A DNA stretch of 64,000 nt, from positions 31,692 to 95,691 of the forward strand of contig NZ_BMIR01000014.1 in assembly GCF_014642655.1 (NCBI RefSeq), given 5' to 3'. Numbering within the stretch: the stretch's first letter is position 1; each line of letters begins with the position of its first letter. Below are positions 1-8,927 of the stretch, piece after piece. The position numbers and the translations under genes are program-made. Source of the DNA: Pullulanibacillus camelliae. GTDB taxonomy: Bacteria > Bacillota > Bacilli > Bacillales > Sporolactobacillaceae. Below the pieces are notes generated by a model. It searched no databases. It had not been told where the DNA came from and saw only the letters and a list, made by a program, of their open reading frames with translations.

Positions 1-245
1 CGATCATGTTCAAGAGTTTTAGTTTCCCAATCGTTATCGGCACGACGGGTAAAAGATCCTACAACGTCGCGATCGACATCAACAAAACCACCTACTGAGA
101 CTCTTGGAATTTGGACTGTCTTAGCGTTCACCCATTTAATATTTGAGTTGTTTGGTGTGTTGTAAAGATCGATAAAGGAAAGACCTTGGGAAAATTTTTG
201 TTGCAATGCTTGTAAATAAAGTTCAGCATAATTTACTTGTGCCAT
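1..245 (-). CDS. Phage major capsid protein, N-terminal part
   Basis: The ATG at 245-243 opens a frame that stays open to the window edge (81 codons visible). It begins MAQVNYAELYLQAL and contains a stretch on IPRVSVGGF and a Trp-containing segment typical of the N-terminal part of phage major capsid proteins that follow a DUF4355 scaffold. A ribosome site of the AGGAGTG type precedes the start. The product should form the icosahedral shell. The family assignment rests on position immediately downstream of scaffold and on the N-terminal look, since the fold core is outside the window. Confidence 0.75.
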   Translation of the reverse strand, partial: MAQVNYAELYLQALQQKFSQGLSFIDLYNTPNNSNIKWVNAKTVQIPRVSVGGFVDVDRDVVGSFTRRADNDWETKTLEHD

Positions 246-286
246 TTAATTCACTCCTAATAAATTTTTGTATAAAAAAAGCCCTC

Positions 287-985
287 TTACTTGAAGGCGC
301 TCAACCATTTATCTATTTCTGATTCAGGTTGTTTGGTATGTTGCCCAGTCGTAAAACTAGGCTTTTTTGAGTCTTTATGGTCTTCTTGCGGTTGCTCTTC
401 AACCTTAAAATGAGGATACTTTTCAACTACCTTTGCGATGGCCGCATCCATATCCGTGTCATCGTCAACAAGGTTTTTAGCAAGAGTGACAACATCCTCG
501 ACTGAATCTGCTTTAACCCCTGACTTCATGGCACTAATTTGTGCTTTTAGTGTTTCATTTTCAGATGAGGCAGTCGAATAATTTTCTTGTAATTTTTTCA
601 ATTCTTCTTGCTGCTTTTCTTGCTCTGTTTTCTGACTCTCCTGCCATTCCTTAAACTTTTTCATGCCCTCTTTAGCGTTGTCAAAGTCATCAATGCCAAG
701 CGATTTCAAAAGCTTTTCTTGAGCCTTTTTAGCCTCTTTAGCTGCAATCTTATTAACATCTTCTTGTTTAAATGTCTGTTCCTGCTCCTCCGCCTTTTCT
801 GCGGCATCTTGTGTTTGCTGTTCTTGTCCTCCAGCTTGTGTTTCTTGCTCCGTTCCTTTCTGTTCCTGTTCGACTGGCTGGTTATCCGTATTGGTTTCTA
901 CTTCAGCAAAAAACTGAAGGTTTAACGGGTATTTCACTCCAACTTTCTTGGGTAGTTGGTCAACCATTTTATGTTGTGATTGCAT
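287..985 (-). CDS. Phage capsid scaffolding protein, DUF4355 family
   Basis: The 232-aa product has the N-terminal segment with LNLQFFAE that marks DUF4355 scaffold proteins. It is followed by a Glu/Gln-rich low-complexity linker (about residues 35-75), a long Lys/Glu-rich coiled-coil (about 75-150) and a basic tail. Scaffolds of this kind guide assembly of the major capsid protein and are then removed. The start is supported by GGGAGG eight bases upstream. It lies between minor capsid and major capsid genes, the usual place. Composition is strongly charged and antisense frames through it are artefacts. Confidence 0.85.
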   Translation of the reverse strand: MQSQHKMVDQLPKKVGVKYPLNLQFFAEVETNTDNQPVEQEQKGTEQETQAGGQEQQTQDAAEKAEEQEQTFKQEDVNKIAAKEAKKAQEKLLKSLGIDDFDNAKEGMKKFKEWQESQKTEQEKQQEELKKLQENYSTASSENETLKAQISAMKSGVKADSVEDVVTLAKNLVDDDTDMDAAIAKVVEKYPHFKVEEQPQEDHKDSKKPSFTTGQHTKQPESEIDKWLSAFK

Positions 986-1098
986 TGTATTTACCTCCCA
1001 ATAGGGTATTTTCCTTTCGTTTCTTTAACGCCTAACGAATAAAAGGCATATAAAAACGCCTAATTATCAATGCGTTGGTCCATGTTTGTTCACCCTTC

Positions 1099-2199
1099 TT
1101 AACTGATTTGTTCCCGATTTCGCCTTCTGGTTCTTTCCGTCTTATCAATAAATTCACGCATTACTGCTTGTCTCTCTCTTATCTTCTTATTTGCAAGCTT
1201 AACTCCCCCTTCATCACCCATTGATTCCAACATCATTTTTTCTCGTTTGGCAGCACGAATGCGCCGCTCAAGGTAACGTTGTTTCTGACTTTCAGCATAG
1301 ACACGTTTGCTTTCCTTAGCATCATAAGGTTGGTACCTCTTCTTCGACACCCCAGGAATATAAGGATAAAGCACGTGCATACAGTTAATACCGCCAATGC
1401 CTTCTATGGTGCCATATCCCGTATCACTCAAAGGTGGATATTTATCACTGTTCCCGCTTCGTGAATAAATTCTGCCTTGAAAAGGGATATGAGATGGCCT
1501 TGATCCTGCATGACTCGACACTTCGACGAGATCAACATCATACTCATCAAATCTTGTATCCTGCATATCATTAGCCACATTATTTGACATCGACCTTGTG
1601 ACCATGTTGACATAGGCTTCTGTTGACCAACGTTTCCCTGCTTTATCAATGAGTGCTGGAACACCTTTTTCTGCCCACTTTTGACTTACCTCTCTAAGCG
1701 CCTGCTGTCCTGTCATGTTACCCGTCAACACTTTTCCAACCGTTTGACTTAGGATGTCTCTATAAACCTCTTTGCCTTGGTTCAGGAGTGTACTATTGAT
1801 GAGATTAAAAGTATCCTTGGCTTGCCTCTGGTAGGACGATAAAACGGAATTTAATGCAACACTTTCACTAATCGACGGTGGTTGAATTAATTTACCTTGT
1901 TGAACAGCTTCTTCGAGGTCCCCTTCAAATTCTTCAAGCGTTTTATATCCTGCTTGCCTAAGCATTTTAGTTACTTCATTGACAGCCAATTTAGAGTGTT
2001 TAGCTATTATGATGATATTTGTTTGTGTTAAAGACTCCAACTCTGCAAGCTTTTTAGATTGCCAAGAATGAACATCATTATTAAGTAAACTTTTATCTTT
2101 TCTGAGCTTTTTTGCAGCGTTAATTAATATCTGCTCTTCAATGGCTAAATAAACCTGAACAACTGGAATGGTGAGTTGCTGTTGTTTCTGATAGTCCAT
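1099..2199 (-). CDS. Phage minor capsid protein 2 (Mu gpF-like)
   Basis: This 366-aa protein carries the conserved core of the Phage_min_cap2 family: SSHAGSRPSHIPFQGRIYS around residues 225-245, then a Gly/Tyr-rich stretch ending GGINCMHVLYPYIPG near 275. The C-terminal 90 residues are strongly basic and probably helical. Proteins of this type sit inside or at the vertex of the head and are made just after the portal. The start ATG overlaps the portal stop codon (TAATG arrangement), so translation is probably coupled. Function beyond head morphogenesis or DNA ejection is not established for the family. Confidence 0.88.
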   Translation of the reverse strand: MDYQKQQQLTIPVVQVYLAIEEQILINAAKKLRKDKSLLNNDVHSWQSKKLAELESLTQTNIIIIAKHSKLAVNEVTKMLRQAGYKTLEEFEGDLEEAVQQGKLIQPPSISESVALNSVLSSYQRQAKDTFNLINSTLLNQGKEVYRDILSQTVGKVLTGNMTGQQALREVSQKWAEKGVPALIDKAGKRWSTEAYVNMVTRSMSNNVANDMQDTRFDEYDVDLVEVSSHAGSRPSHIPFQGRIYSRSGNSDKYPPLSDTGYGTIEGIGGINCMHVLYPYIPGVSKKRYQPYDAKESKRVYAESQKQRYLERRIRAAKREKMMLESMGDEGGVKLANKKIRERQAVMREFIDKTERTRRRNREQIS

Positions 2200-3686
2200 T
2201 AGTCATCACCACTTTGATTCCCGATCCCAAACATATCAACTTGGGACGCTGTAGCTGTAGCAGTCTCTTGATTAATCTCATCAAACCAACGCCTTGCTTC
2301 ATCCTCAGGTAAATCAAATATCCTCATGATCGCTCTAACTTTTGGCATGAGCCCTTGGCCTACCAAGCCCGAATAATAATCCGCATTCTGCTTTCTATCT
2401 TCCGCAATTGAATCATCAAAATCTATGGCTACCTCATAATCATCAGGCGCTTCAAAAAATCCATAAAGATGTGCGACTTCACAAATGGATATGATTAACT
2501 CCTTCAATCCTTCCTCAACAAGGGTCTCATGGCTGTTCTTGGTTCTAAATGTCTTAGAGTTCTCACTTACAACCTCAGTAGCAGTCTTAACGCCCTGCCC
2601 ATCAAAAGTAAAGGTCCCAGCGCTAAATCCCACTTGCATAGCGAGCAGGTTAAGAAAAGCGTTAATAGCTGAGATATGTTCACTCACTCTGAGCTCGACG
2701 CTAATATCTTTGATGGCATCAGCATCCATCCCCATATTAAAGGATTGATAAGCCTCGTCGTTTGCGTCGAAGTATCTAACCATTTGTTGAGTTTCGGGAT
2801 CCAAAACAGTCTTTATTGCCGAGCTAGGTACCAAAATACGCTTTTTCCCAAGCCTAAATTCACGATTAAAGCTATCAAAAGCCGTATCCAAAGACTTTAA
2901 GGTATCTAATGAATTAGCGTATAGAGAAATCCCTAAAGGGCTTTGTGTGTCAAAATTGTTTGCTGTATTGGGTTTAATATACACGAATAAGGGGCGAGAC
3001 AAGTTTTTTACTCTTACTTCTTCTTCGATATCGGGATAAAGCGTTTCTAAAGGTACTTTAATCCCTAAATCAATTTTCGAATCAGACTGATAGAGCTCAT
3101 TGGTGACGATATACTCAGTTCCTTCCCAGGTATGCCATTCAAGCAAAGTGTAATACTTTTTTCCCTTTACAGATTCGCTAACAAATACACCCTCTGTTAT
3201 CTCATCAGAGGTATTTGAAACGGGTACAAAGCAGTCAGCAGTGGCATAACCAATTCGGACACCTTTGTCATCGGCATAGACTTTTATCGCCATCCCGCCA
3301 TGAGCAAAACCATATTCAAGGTATCTCTGAAGCTGTTTATAGAAGTGATTCATTTTAAAAACATCAGCAATGTTATTCGATAATTCTTCATCTGAAATAT
3401 TGATCTGACATTTTTCGTTAAACACTAATGCGGCCATTTCTTGAGAGACAATCTTTGGCATATTCAAGGTGTTCATTCGCCGTGTTTTTTCACCGTCAAC
3501 AGTATGGTAACGGATCTTATGGAAGTCCTCATAATAGCCTTTATAGAGCGCATTCCATATGTCTATCCGATTATAGTGCTCATCACTCTCTGTGATGTTC
3601 TTGTGATCGCTTAAACTCTTAATGCCTTTAATCAATCCCATCCTATACATCCACCCCCTAACCTTTTGAATAATGGATTTAAACAT
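2199..3686 (-). CDS. Phage portal protein, SPP1 gp6-like
   Basis: The 495-aa length, the position between the large terminase and the minor capsid gene, and the sequence pattern fit the SPP1 gp6-like portal family: a basic N-terminus, an HYNRIDIWNALYKGYY segment, a long middle domain, and an acidic C-terminus. Twelve copies form the ring through which DNA enters and leaves the head. AAGGTGGTG lies seven bases before the ATG. The gene begins 12 bases after the terL stop and overlaps the minor capsid start, so it belongs to one packaging/head operon. Confidence 0.88.
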   Translation of the reverse strand: MFKSIIQKVRGWMYRMGLIKGIKSLSDHKNITESDEHYNRIDIWNALYKGYYEDFHKIRYHTVDGEKTRRMNTLNMPKIVSQEMAALVFNEKCQINISDEELSNNIADVFKMNHFYKQLQRYLEYGFAHGGMAIKVYADDKGVRIGYATADCFVPVSNTSDEITEGVFVSESVKGKKYYTLLEWHTWEGTEYIVTNELYQSDSKIDLGIKVPLETLYPDIEEEVRVKNLSRPLFVYIKPNTANNFDTQSPLGISLYANSLDTLKSLDTAFDSFNREFRLGKKRILVPSSAIKTVLDPETQQMVRYFDANDEAYQSFNMGMDADAIKDISVELRVSEHISAINAFLNLLAMQVGFSAGTFTFDGQGVKTATEVVSENSKTFRTKNSHETLVEEGLKELIISICEVAHLYGFFEAPDDYEVAIDFDDSIAEDRKQNADYYSGLVGQGLMPKVRAIMRIFDLPEDEARRWFDEINQETATATASQVDMFGIGNQSGDD

Positions 3687-3698
3687 TATTTCACCACC

Positions 3699-4973
3699 TT
3701 ATATGACATAACGTTTATAAAAATAATTGTTAGCATATCTTGCTTCGTCCATTGCGTGGTTCCAGTCATCAATCGGGTTTCCGTTATCATCCCGAACATA
3801 CATACCAATTTCCTTTATAAACGAATAATGATCATATTTATCCGTTTCTACCAAAAAGAACTGTTTATTAGTGATGGAATTTTGGAAACGTTCTATACCC
3901 ACTTCAATTCCTCCGCCTTGCCTCTTGGCGTCTTGTGCGTTATTATCCGCCCTGCTCGTCTGTATATTTATCTTGTGGAGTTCTTCTCTCAAAGACTTAC
4001 ATGCAGGGTCAACAAAAACCTCGGAATATCGCATTTGATATTTATCAATACACCATTCTATGAATTTTTTAATCTCAGTGGCATAAGTACTCATAGCCTT
4101 TACTTGCCCTGTTTCTTTACCAGAATGATAATAATTCGCCACTCTGTTTAATCTAAACGTATCTTTATATCGAGTGACAATATTACAACTGCAGCTGGTC
4201 GCATCTGACTGACCACCATCAGCAACGAAATACATCTCATATGGTTTTCCTAACAATGTTGGAATCTGATTAACCGAAGGGTTAAACATCGAATAAATAA
4301 CACCCTCAGGCATGACTCGCTTTCCATACCAGTCACGATCAAGAAGATAAGGATTCTTTTTCAATGTTTCATAGATTTCTTCTTTTCGTTCTTCGCTGAT
4401 AATCGGGTTATCCTGTATCGTCCAATGTGTCCAGCGTGTATTTTGTACGTCAAACACCTCGGATATAACTGGATGATTCGGTGCAGGAGGGTTTAAATCA
4501 GCAATGTGAAACCTGTCTTGCGCTGCCATGGTTCGTCTGAAACACTCTTGAATAAATGACATATGCAGTAGGTTTATCTCACCAAACGCAACGGAACCTA
4601 ACGACATACCAGTTATAGCACCAACGCTATTCGCTTTGGCTCCACCTTTGTAATAAATCTTCTTAACGCCTTTTGGTGTGTGGATCTCCAAATGGTCCCC
4701 GTGTTCATCATGCTTAATCTTCCCTAGATCTCCGAATATGTGCATTAATCCAGTACCGTCACCATCCATAAACAAACGAAAAGCCTGCTCTTGGTTATAA
4801 GCAGACACTAAGTGGTTTTGGTCTCTGGAAAAACTGTATAAGTAAGCTAAGCGAAAATGAACACCTGTTGTCTTTCCTGAACGAGGTGTCCCTTCGTGTA
4901 CTTCTAAACCAACATCAAAAGGGGCTTTAACTATCTTCTTTTGTTTTGGTGATAGTATTATTTTCTTAGTCAT
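3699..4973 (-). CDS. terL: Phage terminase large subunit
   Basis: This 424-aa protein has the two-domain layout of PBSX-type large terminases. The N-terminal ATPase has a Walker A-like TPRSGKTT near residue 30 and a Walker B-like segment ending FGEIN near residue 130. The C-terminal RNase H-fold nuclease shows acidic metal-ligand candidates in FVADGG (about 250) and FVDPACKSL (about 325). It cuts concatemeric DNA and powers packaging through the portal. Its start overlaps the end of terS by eight bases, indicating coupled translation. The length is normal for the family. Confidence 0.93.
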   Translation of the reverse strand: MTKKIILSPKQKKIVKAPFDVGLEVHEGTPRSGKTTGVHFRLAYLYSFSRDQNHLVSAYNQEQAFRLFMDGDGTGLMHIFGDLGKIKHDEHGDHLEIHTPKGVKKIYYKGGAKANSVGAITGMSLGSVAFGEINLLHMSFIQECFRRTMAAQDRFHIADLNPPAPNHPVISEVFDVQNTRWTHWTIQDNPIISEERKEEIYETLKKNPYLLDRDWYGKRVMPEGVIYSMFNPSVNQIPTLLGKPYEMYFVADGGQSDATSCSCNIVTRYKDTFRLNRVANYYHSGKETGQVKAMSTYATEIKKFIEWCIDKYQMRYSEVFVDPACKSLREELHKINIQTSRADNNAQDAKRQGGGIEVGIERFQNSITNKQFFLVETDKYDHYSFIKEIGMYVRDDNGNPIDDWNHAMDEARYANNYFYKRYVI

Positions 4974-5715
4974 CAGAAGTCACCGTATCAATAAGAGTTT
5001 CAAGCAATGAAGTATCCTTTTTCTCTCCTTGGATAAGTTTGGTGCGTTCAATAATAAACTCTGTTTCTTTCTTAGTCTTTTCTATGCTTGCTTGCATTCT
5101 TTTAATTTCTAGTAATCTAATATCATCTTCACTAGCCATCTCGTTAAACTGTTTTAACATGCTACGGAGTTCGCCCATGGCTCGACTTTGAGAATTTAAA
5201 AAATTCGCCTGTTTATCCCAAGCGAATTGAATTTCCCATTCATTCTTTTCTGTGTCAAAACTGTCACCAGACGATGACTCGGTTTTCTTGACCTCTTTGG
5301 TCATATCCCATTTATCTTCTACGAACATGATTTGTTGCGCCCTCATAATAGATGCAAATTGCATTTTTATATTCATCCAAAGTATATCTAAAGGCGTAAT
5401 GTTATCGATTTCGTTTACAATGTCTAATGTTTCCTTCGGCAAATATTTAGCAAACAATCCATGAGTAGTTGCGTTTTGGTTTCCTTTAGGTGCTGCCCCT
5501 CCACGATTACCCTTGGCGTTTATATTACCCTTTGGAGCACCCTTCTTTTTTGTGTGCACACCTTTTTCTTTGGGTGCACCCCTTTCCCTATTCCAACCAT
5601 ATCGCTTTTTCCATGATTTAACTGTGTTGATTGATACCTCATACTTTTCAGCGATATCTTTGTATTTCATGCCTTTTACATAATCTTTTTCAGCAAGCAC
5701 ATATTTTTCGGCCAT
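4966..5715 (-). CDS. terS: Phage terminase small subunit
   Basis: The 249-aa product begins with a helix-turn-helix ([20 protein letters not shown], about residues 17-36). A Gly/Lys/Asn-rich linker with repeated APKGN units (about 58-82) follows, typical of PBSX-like small terminases, and then a helical oligomerisation region. It recognises the packaging site and stimulates the large subunit. The start is preceded by a weak GGTGATG ribosome site. It is the first gene of the packaging operon. A terminator and the YfbU-like gene lie just upstream. Confidence 0.88.
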   Translation of the reverse strand: MAEKYVLAEKDYVKGMKYKDIAEKYEVSINTVKSWKKRYGWNRERGAPKEKGVHTKKKGAPKGNINAKGNRGGAAPKGNQNATTHGLFAKYLPKETLDIVNEIDNITPLDILWMNIKMQFASIMRAQQIMFVEDKWDMTKEVKKTESSSGDSFDTEKNEWEIQFAWDKQANFLNSQSRAMGELRSMLKQFNEMASEDDIRLLEIKRMQASIEKTKKETEFIIERTKLIQGEKKDTSLLETLIDTVTSDD

Positions 5716-5760
5716 TCTACATCACCTGCCACCTCCATATTTTGTGTTTGTTTTGGAGCA

Positions 5761-5786
5761 AAAGAAAAAGCACCTGTTAAGGTGCT
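5761..5786 (-). terminator. Rho-independent terminator after the YfbU-like gene
   Basis: On the minus strand AGCACC pairs with GGTGCT around a six-base loop and is followed by TTTTTCTTT. It lies 6 bp after the YfbU-like stop codon and 46 bp before terS, so late transcription must read through it or restart. Confidence 0.8.
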
Positions 5787-5791
5787 AAAAA

Positions 5792-6307
5792 TTATGACTC
5801 TAAAATCCTATTGATTTTATCCGCAGATAAGTTACTATCGTACCTATCACTGATGCTTTTCCAAGTATCAAGCATTCTTCGATACTTACTCAAAGTTGAA
5901 TGGTGTGTATTATAATCGGGGTTTTTGCCTTCTCCCCACAATTCCTCAAATCTTTCTAATTTATGCATAAAAAATCGTGCGTAAACCATATATCGGGTTT
6001 CGTCATTGCCATCAAAACCTTTAAATTTCAACTTTTCAGGATCAACTTTTTCCTTTTCTTTTTTATCCAAACCCCTATAAGAAAAATTTAAACTTCGATA
6101 CATTTGAAGAATATCAATAACTTCCTCACTTATTTCCTCTGGAAGATCATCCAACACCCACTCAATAAGGTCATCATAATTTTGTTTATAACCTTGTAAC
6201 AATATTTCCTTATTTAATTCATAATCATTTTGATTATCAGGATCTAAAACTCCTAAAATACTGTACTGATTTATTAACAATAATCTTTCTACTTTACTTA
6301 ATTCCAT
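5792..6307 (-). CDS. YfbU-family protein carried by the prophage
   Basis: The 171-aa sequence matches the pattern I recall for E. coli YfbU along its whole length: an N-terminal ERLLLINQYSIL segment (seen in YfbU as QRLILSNQYK), a DP pair near residue 22, IIDIL-type helix near 105, a GFDGNDETRYMVYARF segment near 98-115 and a C-terminal LSADKINRILES. The function of YfbU is not settled; it has been linked to MazF-induced death in E. coli, which I recall but cannot check. Here it is a single gene with its own terminator between the late regulator and terS. That position suggests an accessory gene or a head-module helper rather than a structural protein. Confidence 0.8.
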   Translation of the reverse strand: MELSKVERLLLINQYSILGVLDPDNQNDYELNKEILLQGYKQNYDDLIEWVLDDLPEEISEEVIDILQMYRSLNFSYRGLDKKEKEKVDPEKLKFKGFDGNDETRYMVYARFFMHKLERFEELWGEGKNPDYNTHHSTLSKYRRMLDTWKSISDRYDSNLSADKINRILES

Positions 6308-6374
6308 ACTTCCAACCCTCCATTGTCGTGTTAATTATCAACATTCGACAGAAAAGAGGATAATCCTGCAATAA

Positions 6375-6540
6375 AATATAAAAAGCACCGTCGACTACGC
6401 TGCTTCGGATTACTCCTACTCATTTCGCCGCTGATAGGTGCTTTATTATCATTCGACCGGGCTAACCCCGATCCCTTAAATTGTGGCTCCGAAAGGAGAC
6501 AGTGCCTCCCCGTCCAGCCTTCCATGGTATAACCATATCA
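6375..6540 (-). ncRNA. Candidate structured phage RNA with terminal hairpin
   Basis: No convincing gene lies between 6308 and 6547. Read on the minus strand from 6540 the stretch folds into consecutive helices: ATGGT/ACCAT, a TGTCTCC/GGAG-CCACA hairpin with a TTTC loop, GATCGGG/CCCGGTC with loop GTTAG, and a closing helix AAAGCACC/GGTGCTTT at 6445-6438 and 6390-6383. The closing helix encloses a GGAGTAATCC hairpin and is followed by TTTTATATTTTAT. The region is richer in GC than its flanks. A 64-residue frame crosses it but has no recognisable features. I do not recognise an Rfam family. It could be a regulatory leader, a packaging-related RNA or an antisense regulator. Confidence 0.5.
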
Positions 6541-6547
6541 TAAAAAA

Positions 6548-7003
6548 TCAATCTAAAAGTGCCTTAAAGGTGCCTTTATTAATTCTCGAACTCACTTTCT
6601 TGATCCAGTCATAGCTGTAGCCTAATTCATCCGCAATCTCAATCAACGATTTACCCTGCATTCGAAGATAAGCCACCTTATAATCCAGACCCTCAAACTC
6701 GCTGATCTTCTCTTCCATCTGACGCTTGGCCAGTTCTTTTTCATTCATAACTTTATACAACGGTTCTAATGATTTATCTATGCCATTGATCCGACTCACG
6801 ATCTCATTCAGTGGAAATGGTTCATAACTTGATGAGACGCGTTCTTTTGAGTAATCTACAGTACTCGCTCCGCTTGGTGCATTAGCAAACATCATTCGTC
6901 TTAGGTGCTCACGTTCCCTTTCTAGGCTTGATATGCGAATATCTAAAATATCTATTTCACGACATAAGTCCATGTAAGTATTTGTTGTCACTGCTACTCC
7001 CAT
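6548..7003 (-). CDS. Sigma-like late-gene transcription regulator (ArpU/RinA-type)
   Basis: This 151-aa protein has an N-terminal coiled-coil (about residues 10-40 and 65-100) and a C-terminal sigma-70 region 4-like helix-turn-helix (YLRMQGKSLIEIADELGYSY, about 112-131). This architecture is shared by late activators of Firmicutes phages such as ArpU and RinA. It is immediately upstream of the candidate RNA and the packaging genes, the expected place for a late activator. Its target promoter was not identified. The exact subfamily is uncertain. Confidence 0.75.
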   Translation of the reverse strand: MGVAVTTNTYMDLCREIDILDIRISSLEREREHLRRMMFANAPSGASTVDYSKERVSSSYEPFPLNEIVSRINGIDKSLEPLYKVMNEKELAKRQMEEKISEFEGLDYKVAYLRMQGKSLIEIADELGYSYDWIKKVSSRINKGTFKALLD

Positions 7004-7014
7004 AAGAACGCCCC

Positions 7015-7140
7015 CTAATATTGTTTAAATGCCCCGCCCTTGGCTCTTTTGTACCTTGGCATGTTTATGTTCATGAGTTCCTTCAAATCCCTATCAGATA
7101 GCTTTTCTGTGCGTTTCCGCTTAGGTTTCTTCTTTTTCAT
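7015..7140 (-). CDS. Small basic phage protein (41 aa)
   Basis: A 41-codon frame with GGAGTGATGAC directly before the ATG encodes a very basic peptide (MKKKKPKRKRTEKLSDRDLK and a basic tail). Small lysine/arginine-rich genes of this kind often precede the late regulator in Bacillus and Listeria prophages. No function is known to me. It ends 11 bp before the late-regulator start, so the two are probably co-transcribed downstream of the cassette terminator. Confidence 0.65.
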   Translation of the reverse strand: MKKKKPKRKRTEKLSDRDLKELMNINMPRYKRAKGGAFKQY

Positions 7141-7150
7141 GTCATCACTC

Positions 7151-7202
7151 CAAAATAAAAAGGACACCTAATAAGCGCATTTCTGCGTCTTACTAAGTGC
7201 CC
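7151..7202 (-). terminator. Strong terminator closing the cas-like cassette
   Basis: On the minus strand GGGCACTTAGTAAG (7202-7189) pairs over 14 positions with CTTATTAGGTGTCC (7175-7162) and is followed by TTTTTATTTTG. Three positions are G-U pairs that exist only in minus-strand RNA (they would be A-C mismatches on the other strand), which supports a leftward transcript. It ends the operon 17 bp after the membrane-protein stop. Confidence 0.88.
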
Positions 7203-7219
7203 TCCGTTTTTCGGTTAGG

Positions 7220-8161
7220 CTAATTATTTTTTAGTGTTTTAATTATAATACAAAATGCAGCTATAATAGCAAAAGGAACACGTATTGATCCATAGAATGT
7301 CCATAAGTTTAAAATGTTTGTTTTAGCCACCAATGCCATCAAAGCCATTAAAAATAATATCACCATCCAAGTTCTCGATTGAAAAATCGTTTTTCCGTAT
7401 GATCCCACTGCTGATAACGCCCCAACTAATGTGGATCCTGCTACACCAATCACAATGATTCCAATCAATATAGAATGCATTTTACCAAAATAGGCCAGCA
7501 ATCCTATTAAACACATATAAAATGCGAAAATGAGACTTGATAATATAAATGGACTAATTGAATATCCCGTTGAAATGCGCCTTTGCCATATTTGTTGATC
7601 GACAATCGGCCCCGATATAAGGATAAGTGATGACCATATTGCCCAATGAATGTCCTCGGTGTTTGAATGTGTGATAATATGATGCTCTCCACCGAGTAAA
7701 ATAACAAGAATAGCAATCCCAATAACGAAGATAAACTGAAGAGATCCCATAACTATTGAACCTTTGAAACCCTTTGTCAAGATAATTAAGAACAGTATTA
7801 TTGAAAAAACAATCCCTAAAAAGTCCGGCAACCCTAGCATGCCAATCCCTTGATTGATGGCTGTTAAATTAACGAGAATCGAAAAAAACTGGATAAAAAG
7901 AATCAATATCCTATATATAGGTATAAACGTCTTGGGGAGCAGGTCAGATATAAATCGAGCATTATCGACTTTTTTCGTGATGAATCCAAAAATCAAAAGA
8001 GCTATAGAATTAGCTAATGCCCATATGAAATAAGCTAGAAATCCCTTTTGTTGAAAGACTTGCATCCCTACAATGACCGAAACGCCCCATGCCCAAGTCG
8101 ATGCTAGAGATAAGCCTATGATAAAGGGATGCCGATTTTTGGAAAAATTAAAGTTATCCAA
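7220..8161 (-). CDS. Polytopic membrane protein resembling a shortened sodium:solute symporter
   Basis: About ten hydrophobic segments fill this roughly 313-aa protein. The first (STWAWGVSVIVGMQ) and the GPIVDQQIWQRR motif in the middle resemble SSS-family transporters, where a DQQxWQR segment is common, but those proteins usually have 13 helices and more than 450 residues. I favour a TTG start at 8161 that overlaps the cysH-like stop by eight bases and is preceded by TGAGGT; an ATG at 8185 is also possible. The overlap implies coupled translation with the CysH-like gene. Substrate and role are unknown. It might import a small substrate for the CysH-like enzyme or place the complex at the membrane; both are guesses. 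Confidence 0.7.
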   Translation of the reverse strand: MDNFNFSKNRHPFIIGLSLASTWAWGVSVIVGMQVFQQKGFLAYFIWALANSIALLIFGFITKKVDNARFISDLLPKTFIPIYRILILFIQFFSILVNLTAINQGIGMLGLPDFLGIVFSIILFLIILTKGFKGSIVMGSLQFIFVIGIAILVILLGGEHHIITHSNTEDIHWAIWSSLILISGPIVDQQIWQRRISTGYSISPFILSSLIFAFYMCLIGLLAYFGKMHSILIGIIVIGVAGSTLVGALSAVGSYGKTIFQSRTWMVILFLMALMALVAKTNILNLWTFYGSIRVPFAIIAAFCIIIKTLKNN

Positions 8162-8927
8162 GGGTCGATACCTCAGGGAATTCATCCACTAACTTTTGAT
8201 AGAGTTCAGGGTGATTGAATTTTAAATCTGCCACACGCCCCAAATGAGCATTAAATACACCGCTCCAATTACTGATTCTCACTTTTTCCCTAGATCCTTT
8301 ATAAAGGTCACGATCATATTCGGGATGATAAGGAATATCTCGACTTACAATATAAGCCCAAATATCTCTCCCTGACCAACCAAGTAGAGGATTAGCCACC
8401 CACATTTTGTCTCTTTTCCTGAAAAAAAGATGCCCATAAGACTTCGCCATCTTAATCCTTGATGCACTTTCATCTGCCCGAACCCCTTGAAAATAACCAT
8501 CTTTTTGATTTTCTTTGGCATATTTCTCAAATGGCTCGATCATACACTTTTTTGTGACGATGGTTTTATCAGCATTACGATGTATACCAGGGATACCATA
8601 TTTGTGATAGATTTCGAACATGGTCATTTCTGGGTAGATCACTGTTAAATTGATTGGATATTTTGATTTAATGACCTCGATATAGTCATAAGTTTCCGGT
8701 AGTTCCGCCTCTAATCCTCTATCTGACCAGACAAAATCAATATCTGGTGCTATTTGCAACAGCAAATGCATTAAAACTATGGAATCCTTCCCAAATGAGA
8801 TAGAAGCATAAGGATTTTTCATTTCTTTCAACGCTTTATTTATAATGTCAAAACTCAATTTTACTTTCTTTTGAAAGGCTGGCAGTCGACTATGAAGCAT
8901 ATAAGTTTCAATTTCCTCATTTTTCAA
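8154..8927 (-). CDS. CysH-like PP-loop (PAPS-reductase family) protein of type IV-B loci
   Basis: The family signature SFGKDS lies at residues 44-49 of the 257-aa product; it is the PP-loop that binds ATP or adenylyl groups in CysH, DndC and related enzymes. It is followed by VWSDRGLE and a FRKRDKMWVANPLLGWSGRDIW segment typical of the PAPS-reductase-like group. A Cys pair of the assimilatory reductases is not evident. I chose TTG at 8927 (GGGGTGGTG upstream) because the longer frame would overlap most of the cas6 3' end; ATG at 8900 is the alternative. CysH-like genes are the hallmark accessory gene of type IV-B CRISPR-Cas loci, though their reaction there is unknown. A plain metabolic role in sulfate assimilation is unlikely within this operon. 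Confidence 0.85.
   Translation of the reverse strand: MKNEEIETYMLHSRLPAFQKKVKLSFDIINKALKEMKNPYASISFGKDSIVLMHLLLQIAPDIDFVWSDRGLEAELPETYDYIEVIKSKYPINLTVIYPEMTMFEIYHKYGIPGIHRNADKTIVTKKCMIEPFEKYAKENQKDGYFQGVRADESASRIKMAKSYGHLFFRKRDKMWVANPLLGWSGRDIWAYIVSRDIPYHPEYDRDLYKGSREKVRISNWSGVFNAHLGRVADLKFNHPELYQKLVDEFPEVSTLG

Noticed and set aside
6331..6525. 64-residue minus-strand reading frame
   Set aside because: No domain or good ribosome site; the same bases fold into stable helices, so it is better explained as structured RNA.
6375..6540. HEARO/OMEGA guide RNA
   Set aside because: No IscB, TnpB or HNH nuclease gene lies beside it, and the fold differs from what I recall.
8154..8927. Ordinary assimilatory PAPS reductase
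   Set aside because: It is inside a tightly coupled cas-like operon, and the C-terminal cysteine motif of assimilatory enzymes is not visible.
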